A stretch of DNA of 40,732 bases from Dehalococcoidia bacterium (GCA_002723375.1 PBNX01000019.1:1-40732), one strand, 5' to 3'; positions 17,928 to 27,999 are shown, numbered from the stretch's first letter. Program-made: numbers and translations. The notes: a model not told the origin generated them from the sequence alone.

Positions 17928-18585
17928 TATATCCTGTATAACTCTTAAATTAAATTTAAAGATATGGACTAAATACAAAGTAATAAACCAAGATTTTATT
18001 CCAAAAAAAGGAAATCTGCTTATAATATCTAACCATCAATCAAATATAGATGCCGGCCTATTGGGAGCTTCTATAAAGAGAAGATTAAAATTTCCTGCAA
18101 AAATAGAACTATTTAAAAATCCTTTAATGAACTTTTTTTTAAGAAGTTATGGAGCATTCCCTATTAAAAGAGGGGTGGCTGACATAAATTCATTTAAGAG
18201 GATGAAAGAAACTCTGAGCACACTTAATGGATCTATATCTTTGTTTCCCGAAGGAACTAGAAGTAACGGAGAATTATTAAATGGAAAACCTGGGGCTGCA
18301 AAATTAGCTTATAATCTTGACCCTGTCATTCTTCCGGTGGGAATTACAGGTACTGCTCATTTAAAAGGCCTATTTAGAGTATTTAACCCCAGCGGTAGTA
18401 TAACTGTTACAATAGGAAGGCCTTTCAAAATAAATAAGACATCAGAATTAACAGGCGAAAAGGGATTCTTTAAAGATTTAACAAATGAAATGATGTTAAG
18501 AATATCTGAATTATTGCCTCCAGAAAAAAGAGGAGCATACAAAGATATTAAAATTAAAGATTACCTCTTAACTGAGAATTGTTAG
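17911..18585 (+). CDS. plsC: 1-acyl-sn-glycerol-3-phosphate acyltransferase (PlsC-like)
   Basis: LIISNHQSNIDAGLLG (HX4D), GAFPIKRG, SLFPEGTRSNGELLNGKPGAAKLA. Confidence 0.87.
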   Translation: MNILYNISCITLKLNLKIWTKYKVINQDFIPKKGNLLIISNHQSNIDAGLLGASIKRRLKFPAKIELFKNPLMNFFLRSYGAFPIKRGVADINSFKRMKETLSTLNGSISLFPEGTRSNGELLNGKPGAAKLAYNLDPVILPVGITGTAHLKGLFRVFNPSGSITVTIGRPFKINKTSELTGEKGFFKDLTNEMMLRISELLPPEKRGAYKDIKIKDYLLTENC

Positions 18586-18589
18586 AAAT

Positions 18590-20401
18590 ATGTGCGGAAT
18601 AGTTGGATATATAGGAAAAGAAAATGCCTCAAAAATATTAATTGATCTTACAAGATCTTTAGAATATAGAGGTTATGATAGTGCAGGTATTGCAATATAT
18701 GACAATAAAAAGGATAAATTTTTAATTAAAAAAACTACCGGCACCATAGATAAAATAAAAGAGGAAATTCTTGATGCTATAGACGGGACTACAGGTATAT
18801 CACATACTAGATGGGCTACACATGGGAAAATTAATAATAAAAATGCACACCCTCAAATAAGTTCAAATAATAAAATACTAATCGTGCATAACGGGATAGT
18901 TGAAAATTATCAAGAAATAAAAAATGATTTAGTTAATAATGGCTACGATTTTATCTCAGAAACTGACTCAGAAGTAATAGCAAATTTAGTTGATTTTAAT
19001 CTTAAGAAATTAAATCTCAAAGATGCTTTAGAAAAAACTATTGATGCTATAACTGGGTCTTCTTCAATAGTGGGAATAGACATAGATAACCCAAATGATA
19101 TTTTTTTAATGAAGAAAGGAAATTCAGGAGGATTGGTAATAAGTGAAAATAAGTCTGGAGAAAAAATAATATGTAGTGACCCTACAATAATTACCGAATT
19201 CAGCTCTTCTTACAGATATCTAGTAGATGATGAGGTAGCAATAATTTCAAAAGACAAAAATGATTTTATTAGAGAAAAGAAAGAGCCAAACAAAAGAATT
19301 GTTGAAATAAAAACAAACACCATATTAGAGAACGACAAAGCTTACCAATATAAGATGGAAGAGGAAATCTTTTATCAAAAAAAATCAATAAAAAGAATAA
19401 TTGATAATAAAAATGATTTGATAATAAAAAATTTAAATGAATCAAATATAGAATTTAAAAATATAAAACGAGTTCTTGTTATAGGGATGGGAAGTTCGTT
19501 TAATGCCGGATTGCTAGGGTCATATTATTTTGAATCTATTTCTTCTTTAAAAAGTGAGACTATTAATGCATCTGAATTTATAGATTCTAAAAGAATAATT
19601 GATAATAATGATTTAGTGCTAGGAGTGACACAGTCTGGTGAAACTGCTGAGACTATAAAAGCCTTAGAATATGCAAAATCTATGGGAGCTAAAACTATCT
19701 CTATAACAGAAAAGAATATATCTCAAGCATCAATAATTTCTGATGTTAATGTAAACATAGGCTGTGGTCCGGAATACGCTGTGGCATCAACTAAAACCTT
19801 TACAGCAACCGTACTAACATTATATATAACTGCTATATATCTATCTAAAAATATCTCAAATAAAAAAGGATTAGAAAATAATATATTAGGCCTTGATTCA
19901 AAAATAGAATCATTGTTATTAGACACTAAAAAAACTAAACAAATAGCAAAGATTCTTTCAGCTAAAGATCATATTTTATATCTAGGCAGGGGCATTATGT
20001 ATCCAGTAGCATTAGAGGGAGCCTTAAAAATGAAAGAGGTTTGCTATATTCATTCAGAAGGTTATGCGGCCGGAGAAATGAAACACGGAGTTAACGCTTT
20101 AATAGGGGTCAATATGCCTTCGGTTGTTATTTCCCCTCTAAACGAAACATATTCTAAAATGATAAGCACTATAAATGAAATTCAAGCAAGAAATGGAGAG
20201 GTAATAGGTCTTGTTGATGCAAAAGACGATGATATTAATAGTTTATTAAGTAATTACTTAACAATTGAAAATCACAATTTATACCTGGATCCTATACTTT
20301 ATGTCATTCAACTTCAGCTTATATCTTTTTACGCATCTCTAAGCCTAAAAATTAATCCAGATCGACCTAGAAACCTAGCGAAAACAGTCACTGTAGAATA
20401 A
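18590..20401 (+). CDS. glmS: Glutamine-fructose-6-phosphate aminotransferase (isomerizing)
   Basis: MCGIVGYIGKENASKIL, EYRGYDSAGIAIY, ISHTRWATHG; two SIS domains; C-terminal NPDRPRNLAKTVTVE. Confidence 0.95.
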   Translation: MCGIVGYIGKENASKILIDLTRSLEYRGYDSAGIAIYDNKKDKFLIKKTTGTIDKIKEEILDAIDGTTGISHTRWATHGKINNKNAHPQISSNNKILIVHNGIVENYQEIKNDLVNNGYDFISETDSEVIANLVDFNLKKLNLKDALEKTIDAITGSSSIVGIDIDNPNDIFLMKKGNSGGLVISENKSGEKIICSDPTIITEFSSSYRYLVDDEVAIISKDKNDFIREKKEPNKRIVEIKTNTILENDKAYQYKMEEEIFYQKKSIKRIIDNKNDLIIKNLNESNIEFKNIKRVLVIGMGSSFNAGLLGSYYFESISSLKSETINASEFIDSKRIIDNNDLVLGVTQSGETAETIKALEYAKSMGAKTISITEKNISQASIISDVNVNIGCGPEYAVASTKTFTATVLTLYITAIYLSKNISNKKGLENNILGLDSKIESLLLDTKKTKQIAKILSAKDHILYLGRGIMYPVALEGALKMKEVCYIHSEGYAAGEMKHGVNALIGVNMPSVVISPLNETYSKMISTINEIQARNGEVIGLVDAKDDDINSLLSNYLTIENHNLYLDPILYVIQLQLISFYASLSLKINPDRPRNLAKTVTVE

Positions 20402-20442
20402 TTTATTGCACTAATAATTCTCAATCATAGTAAAATTATAAT

Positions 20443-21042
20443 ATGAATAATTTACATAAATATTTTATTATTTTATTAATAATAGGTGGATTAATTTCAA
20501 TTGGGTACTTTGTATACCTTAGACTTAATTCAGAAAATTTAAACTCAGAAACAATGATAATTGATAATTTAACACCCGAAAAAAACCAAAAATGGGTATT
20601 TTTTACAGATAGGGTAATGGGAGGAGTATCATCAGGAAAATTAGAAATTGGATCGGAAGACGGATCTAAGTTTTATCGCATGACAGGAAATGTAAGCACT
20701 GCAAATAACGGAGGATTTATTCAATTCCAAGCGGACTTGTCAAATATTTCAAATACAGAAGAGGTCTTTAATGGAATTAAAATAAAAGTAAGGGGTAACA
20801 ACGAAAATTATCAAATTTTTATTAGAACCAATCTAACTGTTCTTCCATGGCAGTACTATTCATCAGAATTTTATGCGTCAAACCAATGGAAAGAAATAAA
20901 ATTGCCTTTTAATTCATTTAAAAGGTCAAATTTTTATCAACCTAAGAATATTAATAATACAGACATAAGAACTCTAGGTATTGTTGCGTATGGTAAGGAT
21001 TATTCTGCAGATTTAAACGTTGGGCTTATTGAATTTTATTAG
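20443..21042 (+). CDS. Membrane-anchored CIA30 (NDUFAF1-like) domain protein
   Basis: N-terminal TM anchor, then WVFFTDRVMGGVSSGKLEIG and NGGFIQFQADL...FNGIKIKVRGNNENYQIFIRT, as in the CIA30 domain. Confidence 0.65.
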   Translation: MNNLHKYFIILLIIGGLISIGYFVYLRLNSENLNSETMIIDNLTPEKNQKWVFFTDRVMGGVSSGKLEIGSEDGSKFYRMTGNVSTANNGGFIQFQADLSNISNTEEVFNGIKIKVRGNNENYQIFIRTNLTVLPWQYYSSEFYASNQWKEIKLPFNSFKRSNFYQPKNINNTDIRTLGIVAYGKDYSADLNVGLIEFY

Positions 21043-21050
21043 AAGGAAAT

Positions 21051-22127
21051 TTGAAAGAAGAAACGACAAAAAAGATTTCATATCATCAAAAAGATTTAGA
21101 GTCATTGCTGTCTCCAAATGCAATAACATCTAAAAATACAAAAGGAAGAATTAAAGCTGAAAAAATTAATAATCACATAAGAAATATCTTTCAAATAGAT
21201 AGAGACAGAATTATTCATACTAATTCATTTAGAAGATTGAAACATAAAAGCCAGGTATTTATAGCACCTCTTGGTGATCACTTTGTAACTAGACTAACTC
21301 ATACAATTGAAGTAGCTCAAATAAGTAGAACCATAAGTAGAGCTTTAAGATTAAATGAAGATCTTACTGAAGCTATTGCCTTGGGCCATGATTTAGGCCA
21401 TTCTCCTTTTGGGCATGTAGGAGAAACAGCATTAAATAAAATCTCTTCTGATGGTTTTCATCATAGCAAGCAAAGCGTAAGAATTATAGAGAAACTAGAA
21501 AAAAATGGGAGGGGCTTAAATTTAAACTATGAGGTTATTGATGGAATTAAGAGGCACTCAAAACCACAAGGAAAATTTTTTGCTAAAGAATTTATTAAAG
21601 GTCTCTCTTTAGAAGGTCAAATAGTTAGAATATCTGATTTCATTGCTTATGTAACAAGCGACATAAATGATGCCACGAGAGCTGGACTTTTAGATTTAAA
21701 TGATTTGCCAAAAAATGTGCTTGAAGCAATTGGAGAAAAGCATTCATCTAGAGTTAATACCCTTGTTACAAATATAATTGATAACTCATCTGACTGTATG
21801 GAAGGTGAAGGTGATCCCTGGATAAGAATGTCAGACGAATTAATTGAAATTGTTACTGAATTGAGAAATTATATGTTTGAAAATATTTACTTACCAGTTT
21901 CAAATTCTTCAGCTGCAATAAGTTCAATGAGAATAATAGAAATTTTATTCGATTACCTAATGAATAATTCCGATCTAATCCCTGATTATTTACTTGAAGT
22001 ATCAGAAGGCAACTTAGAAAAATCTGTAATTGATTACATTACAGGAATGACAGATGATTTCGCACTTAGGTTTGCAGAGACACTAGACCCTTCGCTTGCA
22101 TCAGATGTGTTTGAAGGAAGGCTCTAG
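21051..22127 (+). CDS. dgt: dGTPase-like HD-domain deoxynucleotide triphosphohydrolase
   Basis: DRDRIIHTNSFRRLKHKSQVFI, FVTRLTHTIEVAQISRTISRAL, ALGHDLGHSPFGHVGE. TTG start with AAGGA upstream. Confidence 0.87.
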   Translation: MKEETTKKISYHQKDLESLLSPNAITSKNTKGRIKAEKINNHIRNIFQIDRDRIIHTNSFRRLKHKSQVFIAPLGDHFVTRLTHTIEVAQISRTISRALRLNEDLTEAIALGHDLGHSPFGHVGETALNKISSDGFHHSKQSVRIIEKLEKNGRGLNLNYEVIDGIKRHSKPQGKFFAKEFIKGLSLEGQIVRISDFIAYVTSDINDATRAGLLDLNDLPKNVLEAIGEKHSSRVNTLVTNIIDNSSDCMEGEGDPWIRMSDELIEIVTELRNYMFENIYLPVSNSSAAISSMRIIEILFDYLMNNSDLIPDYLLEVSEGNLEKSVIDYITGMTDDFALRFAETLDPSLASDVFEGRL

Positions 22128-22145
22128 ATTCTATATTATTAAATA

Positions 22146-23798
22146 ATGACCGTATCAAATAATAATCAGCATGATATTGTTGATTTAATTAAAACTCAAT
22201 TAAGTATTACTGATGTAGTTTCAAAATATGTTGATTTAAAAGGTAATTCAAGGCTAATGAAAGGATTATGTCCTTTTTATCCAGAAAACACTCCTTCCTT
22301 TGTTATTTACCCGGAGAGCCAAATTTTTAAATGCTATTGTGGTTCATGTGCAGGAACTTCAGGGGGTGACATATTTTCTTTTATCATGCGTATTGAGAAT
22401 ATTAACTTTGTTGAAGCATTAAATATGTGCGCTGAATTGGCAGGAGTTAAATTAAATAATTACCAACCTAAAAAAGTTAAATCTATAAAAAAAGATCTAA
22501 CCCATGCTCTTGAATCAGCAGCTGATTTTTTTAAAAACTCACTTAATAGCAGATATGGATTACCTGCAACTAGCTATCTTAAAGATAGAGGTTTTTCAGA
22601 AAAAAAGATTAAAGAATTTAATTTTGGGTTAAGCCCAACTGGATTATCTACATTGGTTGACCATTTAAAAAAAGTGGGCGTAAAAAGTAATTCAGCGGTT
22701 GAATCAGGGCTTGTCCAAAAATGGGCAGATAATACTTGGCATGATTTTTTTGTAGATAGGTTAATAATAGAGATAAGAGATGAAGATAATAATCTTGTAG
22801 GATTTGGAGGGAGATCTCTTAACAATAAAACTCCCAAATACATAAATACTCCTCAGACAGAACTTTTCAATAAGTCCGAACTCCTTTTTGGTTTGAATTT
22901 AGCTAAAAAAGAAATATTGAAGCTTAAGGAATGTGTAATTGTAGAAGGATATATGGATGTATTTGCTGCTCACTCTGAGGGATTTAATAATGTTGTGGCA
23001 TGTATGGGAACATCATTAACATTTAATCAGTTAAATAAGGCCAAAAAATATGCTGATAAGATAATTCTATGCCTTGATTCAGATATTGCAGGAAAAAGAG
23101 CTTCTGTTAATAATCTTATAAAATTAATAAACTCTCATGACAATTTATCTAACATACATAAATCAATTTATATTGCATCTATAGATTCTGGAAAAGATCC
23201 TGATGACCTTATAAGGCAAGATCCTTCAAAATGGGAGAAGGTGTTATCCGAGGGCACGCCTTTATATAAACATTTAATTAATAATTTAGACCTTGTATAT
23301 GATTTAACAGATAATAATCAAATAAATGATGCAGCAAATGTTGTATATAAACTTGTATTTCAAAATACTGATAGCCATTCTCAAGATCAAACATTATCTC
23401 TCTTATCTAATAAATTGAATATAAATAGAGAAAAGCTACCTACTCCAAAAATTTTAAACCGTAACTTACCTCCTAAGCCAATATCAAATAACACAAATGG
23501 AAAGCAAAACCCCATCGAAAAACATATTATTGCTTTAATTTTACAAAATGAACTTCTCAAAAATTATATTAGGGAGCAATCAAATGAACTATTTGATGAT
23601 CCTAAATTAAGGGCAATTTTTGAAATCCTAAAAACAGATGATGACATTGAATCTATAAATGATGACATATTAAATGAGATAATATTAGACTTAAAATCTT
23701 TTTCTTTGCCAGAAACTAATGAGAAAGATTTGATAACTGAACTAAATGATTGTATAAACAGATTGTATAATCATCATTTGAAGAGGAAAAAAATTTAG
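22146..23798 (+). CDS. dnaG: DNA primase DnaG; an in-frame TAG truncates a probable longer frame running to 23918
   Basis: CPFYPENTPSF...C-Y-C-G-S-C zinc-binding region (variant), YLKDRGFSEKKIKEFNFGLSP, GFGGRSL, TOPRIM VIVEGYMDVFAAHSEGFNNVVACMGTSLT. After TAG 23796-23798 the same frame continues 39 codons to TGA 23916-23918. Confidence 0.88.
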   Translation: MTVSNNNQHDIVDLIKTQLSITDVVSKYVDLKGNSRLMKGLCPFYPENTPSFVIYPESQIFKCYCGSCAGTSGGDIFSFIMRIENINFVEALNMCAELAGVKLNNYQPKKVKSIKKDLTHALESAADFFKNSLNSRYGLPATSYLKDRGFSEKKIKEFNFGLSPTGLSTLVDHLKKVGVKSNSAVESGLVQKWADNTWHDFFVDRLIIEIRDEDNNLVGFGGRSLNNKTPKYINTPQTELFNKSELLFGLNLAKKEILKLKECVIVEGYMDVFAAHSEGFNNVVACMGTSLTFNQLNKAKKYADKIILCLDSDIAGKRASVNNLIKLINSHDNLSNIHKSIYIASIDSGKDPDDLIRQDPSKWEKVLSEGTPLYKHLINNLDLVYDLTDNNQINDAANVVYKLVFQNTDSHSQDQTLSLLSNKLNINREKLPTPKILNRNLPPKPISNNTNGKQNPIEKHIIALILQNELLKNYIREQSNELFDDPKLRAIFEILKTDDDIESINDDILNEIILDLKSFSLPETNEKDLITELNDCINRLYNHHLKRKKI

Positions 23799-23914
23799 CA
23801 ACAAAGAGCTATTGAGCTAGGAATTGAGTCTAATCCAGAAGATATAGACAATGTTATAGAAGATAGCCTTAAAACGAACAAACTATTAAAAGAAATTCAA
23901 TCTAACCAAAAACA

Positions 23915-25432
23915 ATGACACAAGAAAATCAAATAAATTCCATATCCGTATCATTTACTGCTGATAGTAGCGATGATGAAAGTAATCAAGACGCCTCAAG
24001 AGTATTAAGAAAATTACTTCCTGGTGCAACATCTGAGTTTGATGGTTCTTGGGATGAGCCTTCAACAGATCAAGTAAATGAAATTGAAGAAGACCCAACA
24101 TGGGAAGCTAACGTTAATGAAGCAGATATAACAGATGACCCTGTAAGGATGTATTTAAGAGAAATAGGGAAGGTCAATTTATTAAATGCTCAAGGTGAAA
24201 AAGATTTAGCGAAACAAGTAGAAAATGGAAAAATTATAAAAAGATTTCTTAGAGAAAATGCTGATCAAGACAATCCAAATATTTTTATGCTAAAAAATTT
24301 CATAAAACATATTGGATCTAATACGGATTTAATAAAAGAATTAAAGCTTAAAACAGAAACAGAAGAAACAGAAGATTTTAGCGTAAAAGATATTCTAACA
24401 GGAAAAGCTGACAGCATACTTAACAGCTCGACTAAATCTGAAGATCAAGAACAAATGATAAGAGAAATGAGTGATTCTTTAAATATTTCAGAAGATGAAA
24501 TACATAGTAATATTTCTGATCTTTCTGCAGCTACTCAAATATTTCCAGACTGGCTTTTTGAACATATGTTTGATGAAGATGATGATATAAAATCATTAAA
24601 GAAAAAAACAAAGAAGAAAAATATATCTATTGGAAATTTCACTGACGAAGATTTAGAAGGATTACTAAAAAATCATATAACCAAACTTGAATCAAATGCC
24701 AAACAGTGTAGCGAGCACCTAGTTCAAGCAAATCTAAGATTAGTAGTTAGTGTGGCAAAAAAATATATTGGAAGAGGTATGTCTTTGCTTGATTTAGTTC
24801 AAGAAGGAAATATAGGATTAATTAGAGCTGTAGAAAAATTTGAATTTAGAAAAGGCTATAAATTTAGTACATATGCAACATGGTGGATCAGGCAAGCAAT
24901 AACAAGGGCTATTGCTGATCAAGCAAGAACTATTAGAATACCTGTTCACATGGTAGAAACAATAAATAAATTATTAAGAGTAAGTAGAAAATTAGTTCAA
25001 GAATATGGAAGAGAACCAACTACAAAAGAAATTGGCCAAGAGATGGACTTACCCCCTTCAAAAGTTAGAGAGATACTAAAAATATCCCAAGAACCAGTTT
25101 CTTTAGAAACACCTATAGGTGAAGAAGATGATTCACATTTAGCTGACTTTATAAAAGATGAAAAATCACTTTCTCCAGTTGAAGCTGCATCAAATAACCT
25201 ACTTAAAGATCATGTAGGAATTGTATTAGAAAGTTTAAACCATAGAGAACAGAGGGTGCTTCAATTAAGATTCGGCCTCGAGGATGGAAGAAGCAGAACA
25301 CTTGAGGAAGTAGGCAGAGAATTTGGAGTAACAAGAGAAAGAATAAGACAAATTGAAGCAAAAGCACTTAGAAAACTTAGACACCCTACAAGATCTAAAA
25401 AACTCAAAGATTTCATTGATCAAAGTTATTAA
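23915..25432 (+). CDS. rpoD: RNA polymerase primary sigma factor (sigma-70)
   Basis: [95 protein letters not shown]; region 4 [30 protein letters not shown]. Confidence 0.95.
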   Translation: MTQENQINSISVSFTADSSDDESNQDASRVLRKLLPGATSEFDGSWDEPSTDQVNEIEEDPTWEANVNEADITDDPVRMYLREIGKVNLLNAQGEKDLAKQVENGKIIKRFLRENADQDNPNIFMLKNFIKHIGSNTDLIKELKLKTETEETEDFSVKDILTGKADSILNSSTKSEDQEQMIREMSDSLNISEDEIHSNISDLSAATQIFPDWLFEHMFDEDDDIKSLKKKTKKKNISIGNFTDEDLEGLLKNHITKLESNAKQCSEHLVQANLRLVVSVAKKYIGRGMSLLDLVQEGNIGLIRAVEKFEFRKGYKFSTYATWWIRQAITRAIADQARTIRIPVHMVETINKLLRVSRKLVQEYGREPTTKEIGQEMDLPPSKVREILKISQEPVSLETPIGEEDDSHLADFIKDEKSLSPVEAASNNLLKDHVGIVLESLNHREQRVLQLRFGLEDGRSRTLEEVGREFGVTRERIRQIEAKALRKLRHPTRSKKLKDFIDQSY

Positions 25433-25480
25433 GTAATTAGTTAATAATTTAAAATAAATAATTTACCAATTCATATATTA

Positions 25481-25508
25481 TTGTTACTATCACAGTAATT
25501 AATATAAT
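25481..25508 (+). promoter_or_regulatory. Candidate promoter (-35 TTGTTA, 16-nt spacer, -10 TATAAT)
   Basis: TTGTTA 25481-25486 and TATAAT 25503-25508, upstream of the gene at 25522. The spacer region contains the inverted repeat TTACT-ATCAC-AGTAA. Confidence 0.4.
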
Positions 25509-25521
25509 TTAATCTTTTGAT

Positions 25522-25836
25522 ATGGATATAGCTTTACTTAGAGATATTTTAATAATATTCGGAATAATTTCTGGCTTTATATTTTTGTTAACTGCATTAA
25601 TTCTATTATTAATAATTTTTATAAGAGTAAAAAAAATTATTAGATATATTGAAGGTTCAATAAATGAAATTGATTCTCTAAGATCTAAAATAAAAGAATC
25701 TGTACCAAAGCCTCTATCAGATATTATAAATGGAGTCTTAACAATTAAAAAATTTACTGAATCATTAACTAAAAAAGCTAAAAAGAAGAAGAAAACAAAA
25801 AGTTCACGAAAAATAAAGGGGGATAAAAATGAGTAA
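25522..25836 (+). CDS. Small membrane protein, DUF948-like in architecture
   Basis: One strong N-terminal TM segment, then a coiled-coil-like region and a Lys-rich tail; sits directly upstream of the YtxH-like gene. Confidence 0.5.
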   Translation: MDIALLRDILIIFGIISGFIFLLTALILLLIIFIRVKKIIRYIEGSINEIDSLRSKIKESVPKPLSDIINGVLTIKKFTESLTKKAKKKKKTKSSRKIKGDKNE

Positions 25837-26077
25837 TGATAATGACGGAGGATTCTCAAGCGGGTTTATAATAGGAGGAATAATGGGATTGATTGGAGGC
25901 TTAATATTTGCTCCAAGACCTGGAGATGAAACTAGAGCCATACTTACTGAAGCAAGCAATGACTGGAGAGACAAGGCAAAAGATCTAACTGATTTTGCAA
26001 AAGAGCGGATTATAGATGCAACCAATGAAGGTAAAAGGGTTGCCGAATCGCTTAGAGAAGAACTGGAAGAAAATTAA
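25829..26077 (+). CDS. YtxH domain-containing protein
   Basis: GFIIGGIMGLIGGLIFAPRPGDETRAILTEASNDWRDKAKDL; SD AAGGGGG before ATG. Confidence 0.72.
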   Translation: MSNDNDGGFSSGFIIGGIMGLIGGLIFAPRPGDETRAILTEASNDWRDKAKDLTDFAKERIIDATNEGKRVAESLREELEEN

Positions 26078-26910
26078 TTATTAAAGATTTGATAAGATCC
26101 TAAAATCTTTAAATTGCAAGTTTTTTTAATAATATTCAAACATAATGAAAGTTTTTCATCTCTCACATTACCCTCAACATCAATAAAAAAATAGTAGTTG
26201 CCCAATTTCTCTTTAGTTGGCCTAGATTCTATCTTAGTCATATTTATCTTGCTTACCGAAAAAGGTCCTAAGGCAATGTATAATGACCCAGGAGCATCCT
26301 TATCAAAGGATATAACTAATGACGTTTTGTCATTATTAGTTACTTTTTCGTGTGGATTACTACTAATAATTACAAATCTAGTGACGTTATTTTTTACAGA
26401 TTGAATATTCTCATCTAGAAGTACAACTTTCTCATTATTTTTCATCCATGGAGGACCAATAAAGGCTCCAGGTATATTATAATCTTCTAGATCATTTAAA
26501 GAGTCAGCTGTGCTATTAGAAACTTTTAACTCTGCGCTAGAATAATTATCATTTATATACTTATAACATTGACCTAAAGCCTGAGGATGGCTAAAAATTA
26601 CTTGAACCTGATTATCTTTATATTTTTCTAGAGTATAAATTGAATGATTAATATTTAATTCAAGTTCACCAATGATATTATAGTTATTTTTTTCATCAGC
26701 TAAGAAATCTAGAACTTCAACTATTGATCCTTGTATGCTATTTTCTAAAGGAACTATAACTAAGTCAGTAGATTTATCTTTTAAAGATCCTAGTACTTCA
26801 TTTATTGAATTAAATGGAATTTTATTTAATTTTTGTGAATATAATTCAGCCGCTCGATAACTATATGTTCCTTTTGGGCCAAGATATCCAATATTTAAAT
26901 TATTATCCAT
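26074..26910 (-). CDS. pheA: Prephenate dehydratase with C-terminal ACT domain
   Basis: IGYLGPKGTYSYRAAELY, VVPLENSIQGSIVEVLDFL, FSHPQALGQCYKYI, NVTRFVIIS, ACT ESRPTKEKLGNYYFFIDVEG. Confidence 0.9.
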   Translation of the reverse strand: MDNNLNIGYLGPKGTYSYRAAELYSQKLNKIPFNSINEVLGSLKDKSTDLVIVPLENSIQGSIVEVLDFLADEKNNYNIIGELELNINHSIYTLEKYKDNQVQVIFSHPQALGQCYKYINDNYSSAELKVSNSTADSLNDLEDYNIPGAFIGPPWMKNNEKVVLLDENIQSVKNNVTRFVIISSNPHEKVTNNDKTSLVISFDKDAPGSLYIALGPFSVSKINMTKIESRPTKEKLGNYYFFIDVEGNVRDEKLSLCLNIIKKTCNLKILGSYQIFNN

Positions 26911-27595
26911 TATCTTTACCTTGAAAAAATCTTGTCATTGATTCTTCATTCCTGTTTGAAGAAATAATTAAAACAGTGTCATCTTGCTCAATATCTATAT
27001 TCTCAGTAGATTGAAAAGGGTTACCTTTATTGTCTATCTTGCCTAAAATTATTGCCCTAAATGGGAATTTCAATTTAGATATGTCTTTACCAATAATGCT
27101 CGAGCCAGCTGGTATTTTTATTGACCACACTGATGTCCCTTTTGATTGAATATCCATTAACTTAATAGGCAAGCTTACTCCAGCTGTATTAAGTATTGAT
27201 TCAGTTATTGATTTTTCTTTAAGAACTAACTCATTTATTCCATAAGCATTAAATAAAGGCATATTTTCTCTACTATTTACTACCGACACTACTTGTTGTA
27301 ATTCATATTTTAATTTTACAATTTCACATGAAATTAGATTAACTGAATCACTATCTGTCATAGAAACAAAAATAGGCTGAGAATTTTCTCTATTTATACC
27401 AATAAATTCTAAAAATTCAGGAGATACTGGGTTACCTGAATATGCAATTAGGTTCTGAGATTTATGATTTAAATTATTAACTAATTCCTTATTCGAATCA
27501 ATAAATACAACATCATCTAATCCATGATTTAACAATTCTTCATACAGAATTTGTGACTCACTATTGATTCCATTAATAATAATATTCTTTTTCAT
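26903..27595 (-). CDS. TrkA-like (RCK) regulatory protein with TrkA-C domain; Gly-rich NAD motif degenerate
   Basis: Rossmann-like N domain (IIINGINSESQILYEELLNHGLDDVVFIDSN) and TrkA-C-like VWSIKIPAGSSIIGKDISKLKFPFRAIILGKI...DDTVLIISS. Confidence 0.7.
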   Translation of the reverse strand: MKKNIIINGINSESQILYEELLNHGLDDVVFIDSNKELVNNLNHKSQNLIAYSGNPVSPEFLEFIGINRENSQPIFVSMTDSDSVNLISCEIVKLKYELQQVVSVVNSRENMPLFNAYGINELVLKEKSITESILNTAGVSLPIKLMDIQSKGTSVWSIKIPAGSSIIGKDISKLKFPFRAIILGKIDNKGNPFQSTENIDIEQDDTVLIISSNRNEESMTRFFQGKDNG

Positions 27596-27999
27596 TTGAA
27601 TTTCTCTATATATTTTACAACTTTATCCAATGTTAAATTACTAGAATCCAATATTATAAAACCCAGATCTTCAAATATATCTGAAATAGACATGTCCTCT
27701 AAGATAATAAATATAGCATTTGATAAATTGATATTACATTTTTGAGCAACAAATAAACTTTCTGCATCATCTCCCATATCAATTATTATAATATCTGAAT
27801 CTTCTAATCCTGCCTTTAGTAAAGTATCTATTTCTTTTGCTTCCCCATTATAAAAAGTTACATTATCTCTATTTAATGCAGCCCAAGAAGAGAATTTAAA
27901 TTGTTCAGAATTTAAAAAAAATAAATCATCAATCTTTTCAATTAATAATTCACTTATTTTCTTCAGATTATTACTAGAACCTATAATTAATGATTTCAT
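27592..27999 (-). CDS. Stand-alone TrkA-N-like domain protein, degenerate
   Basis: MKSLIIGSSNNLKKISELL...VTFYNGEAKEIDTLLKAGLEDSDIIIIDMGDDAESLFVAQKC follows the RCK Rossmann pattern without GxGxxG; overlaps its operon neighbour. Confidence 0.55.
   Translation of the reverse strand: MKSLIIGSSNNLKKISELLIEKIDDLFFLNSEQFKFSSWAALNRDNVTFYNGEAKEIDTLLKAGLEDSDIIIIDMGDDAESLFVAQKCNINLSNAIFIILEDMSISDIFEDLGFIILDSSNLTLDKVVKYIEKFK

Noticed and set aside
26083-26111. AAAGATTT...AAATCTTT inverted repeat downstream of the YtxH-like gene
   Set aside because: Lies within pheA coding sequence, very A/T-rich with one G-C pair and no clear T-tract; insufficient to call a terminator.
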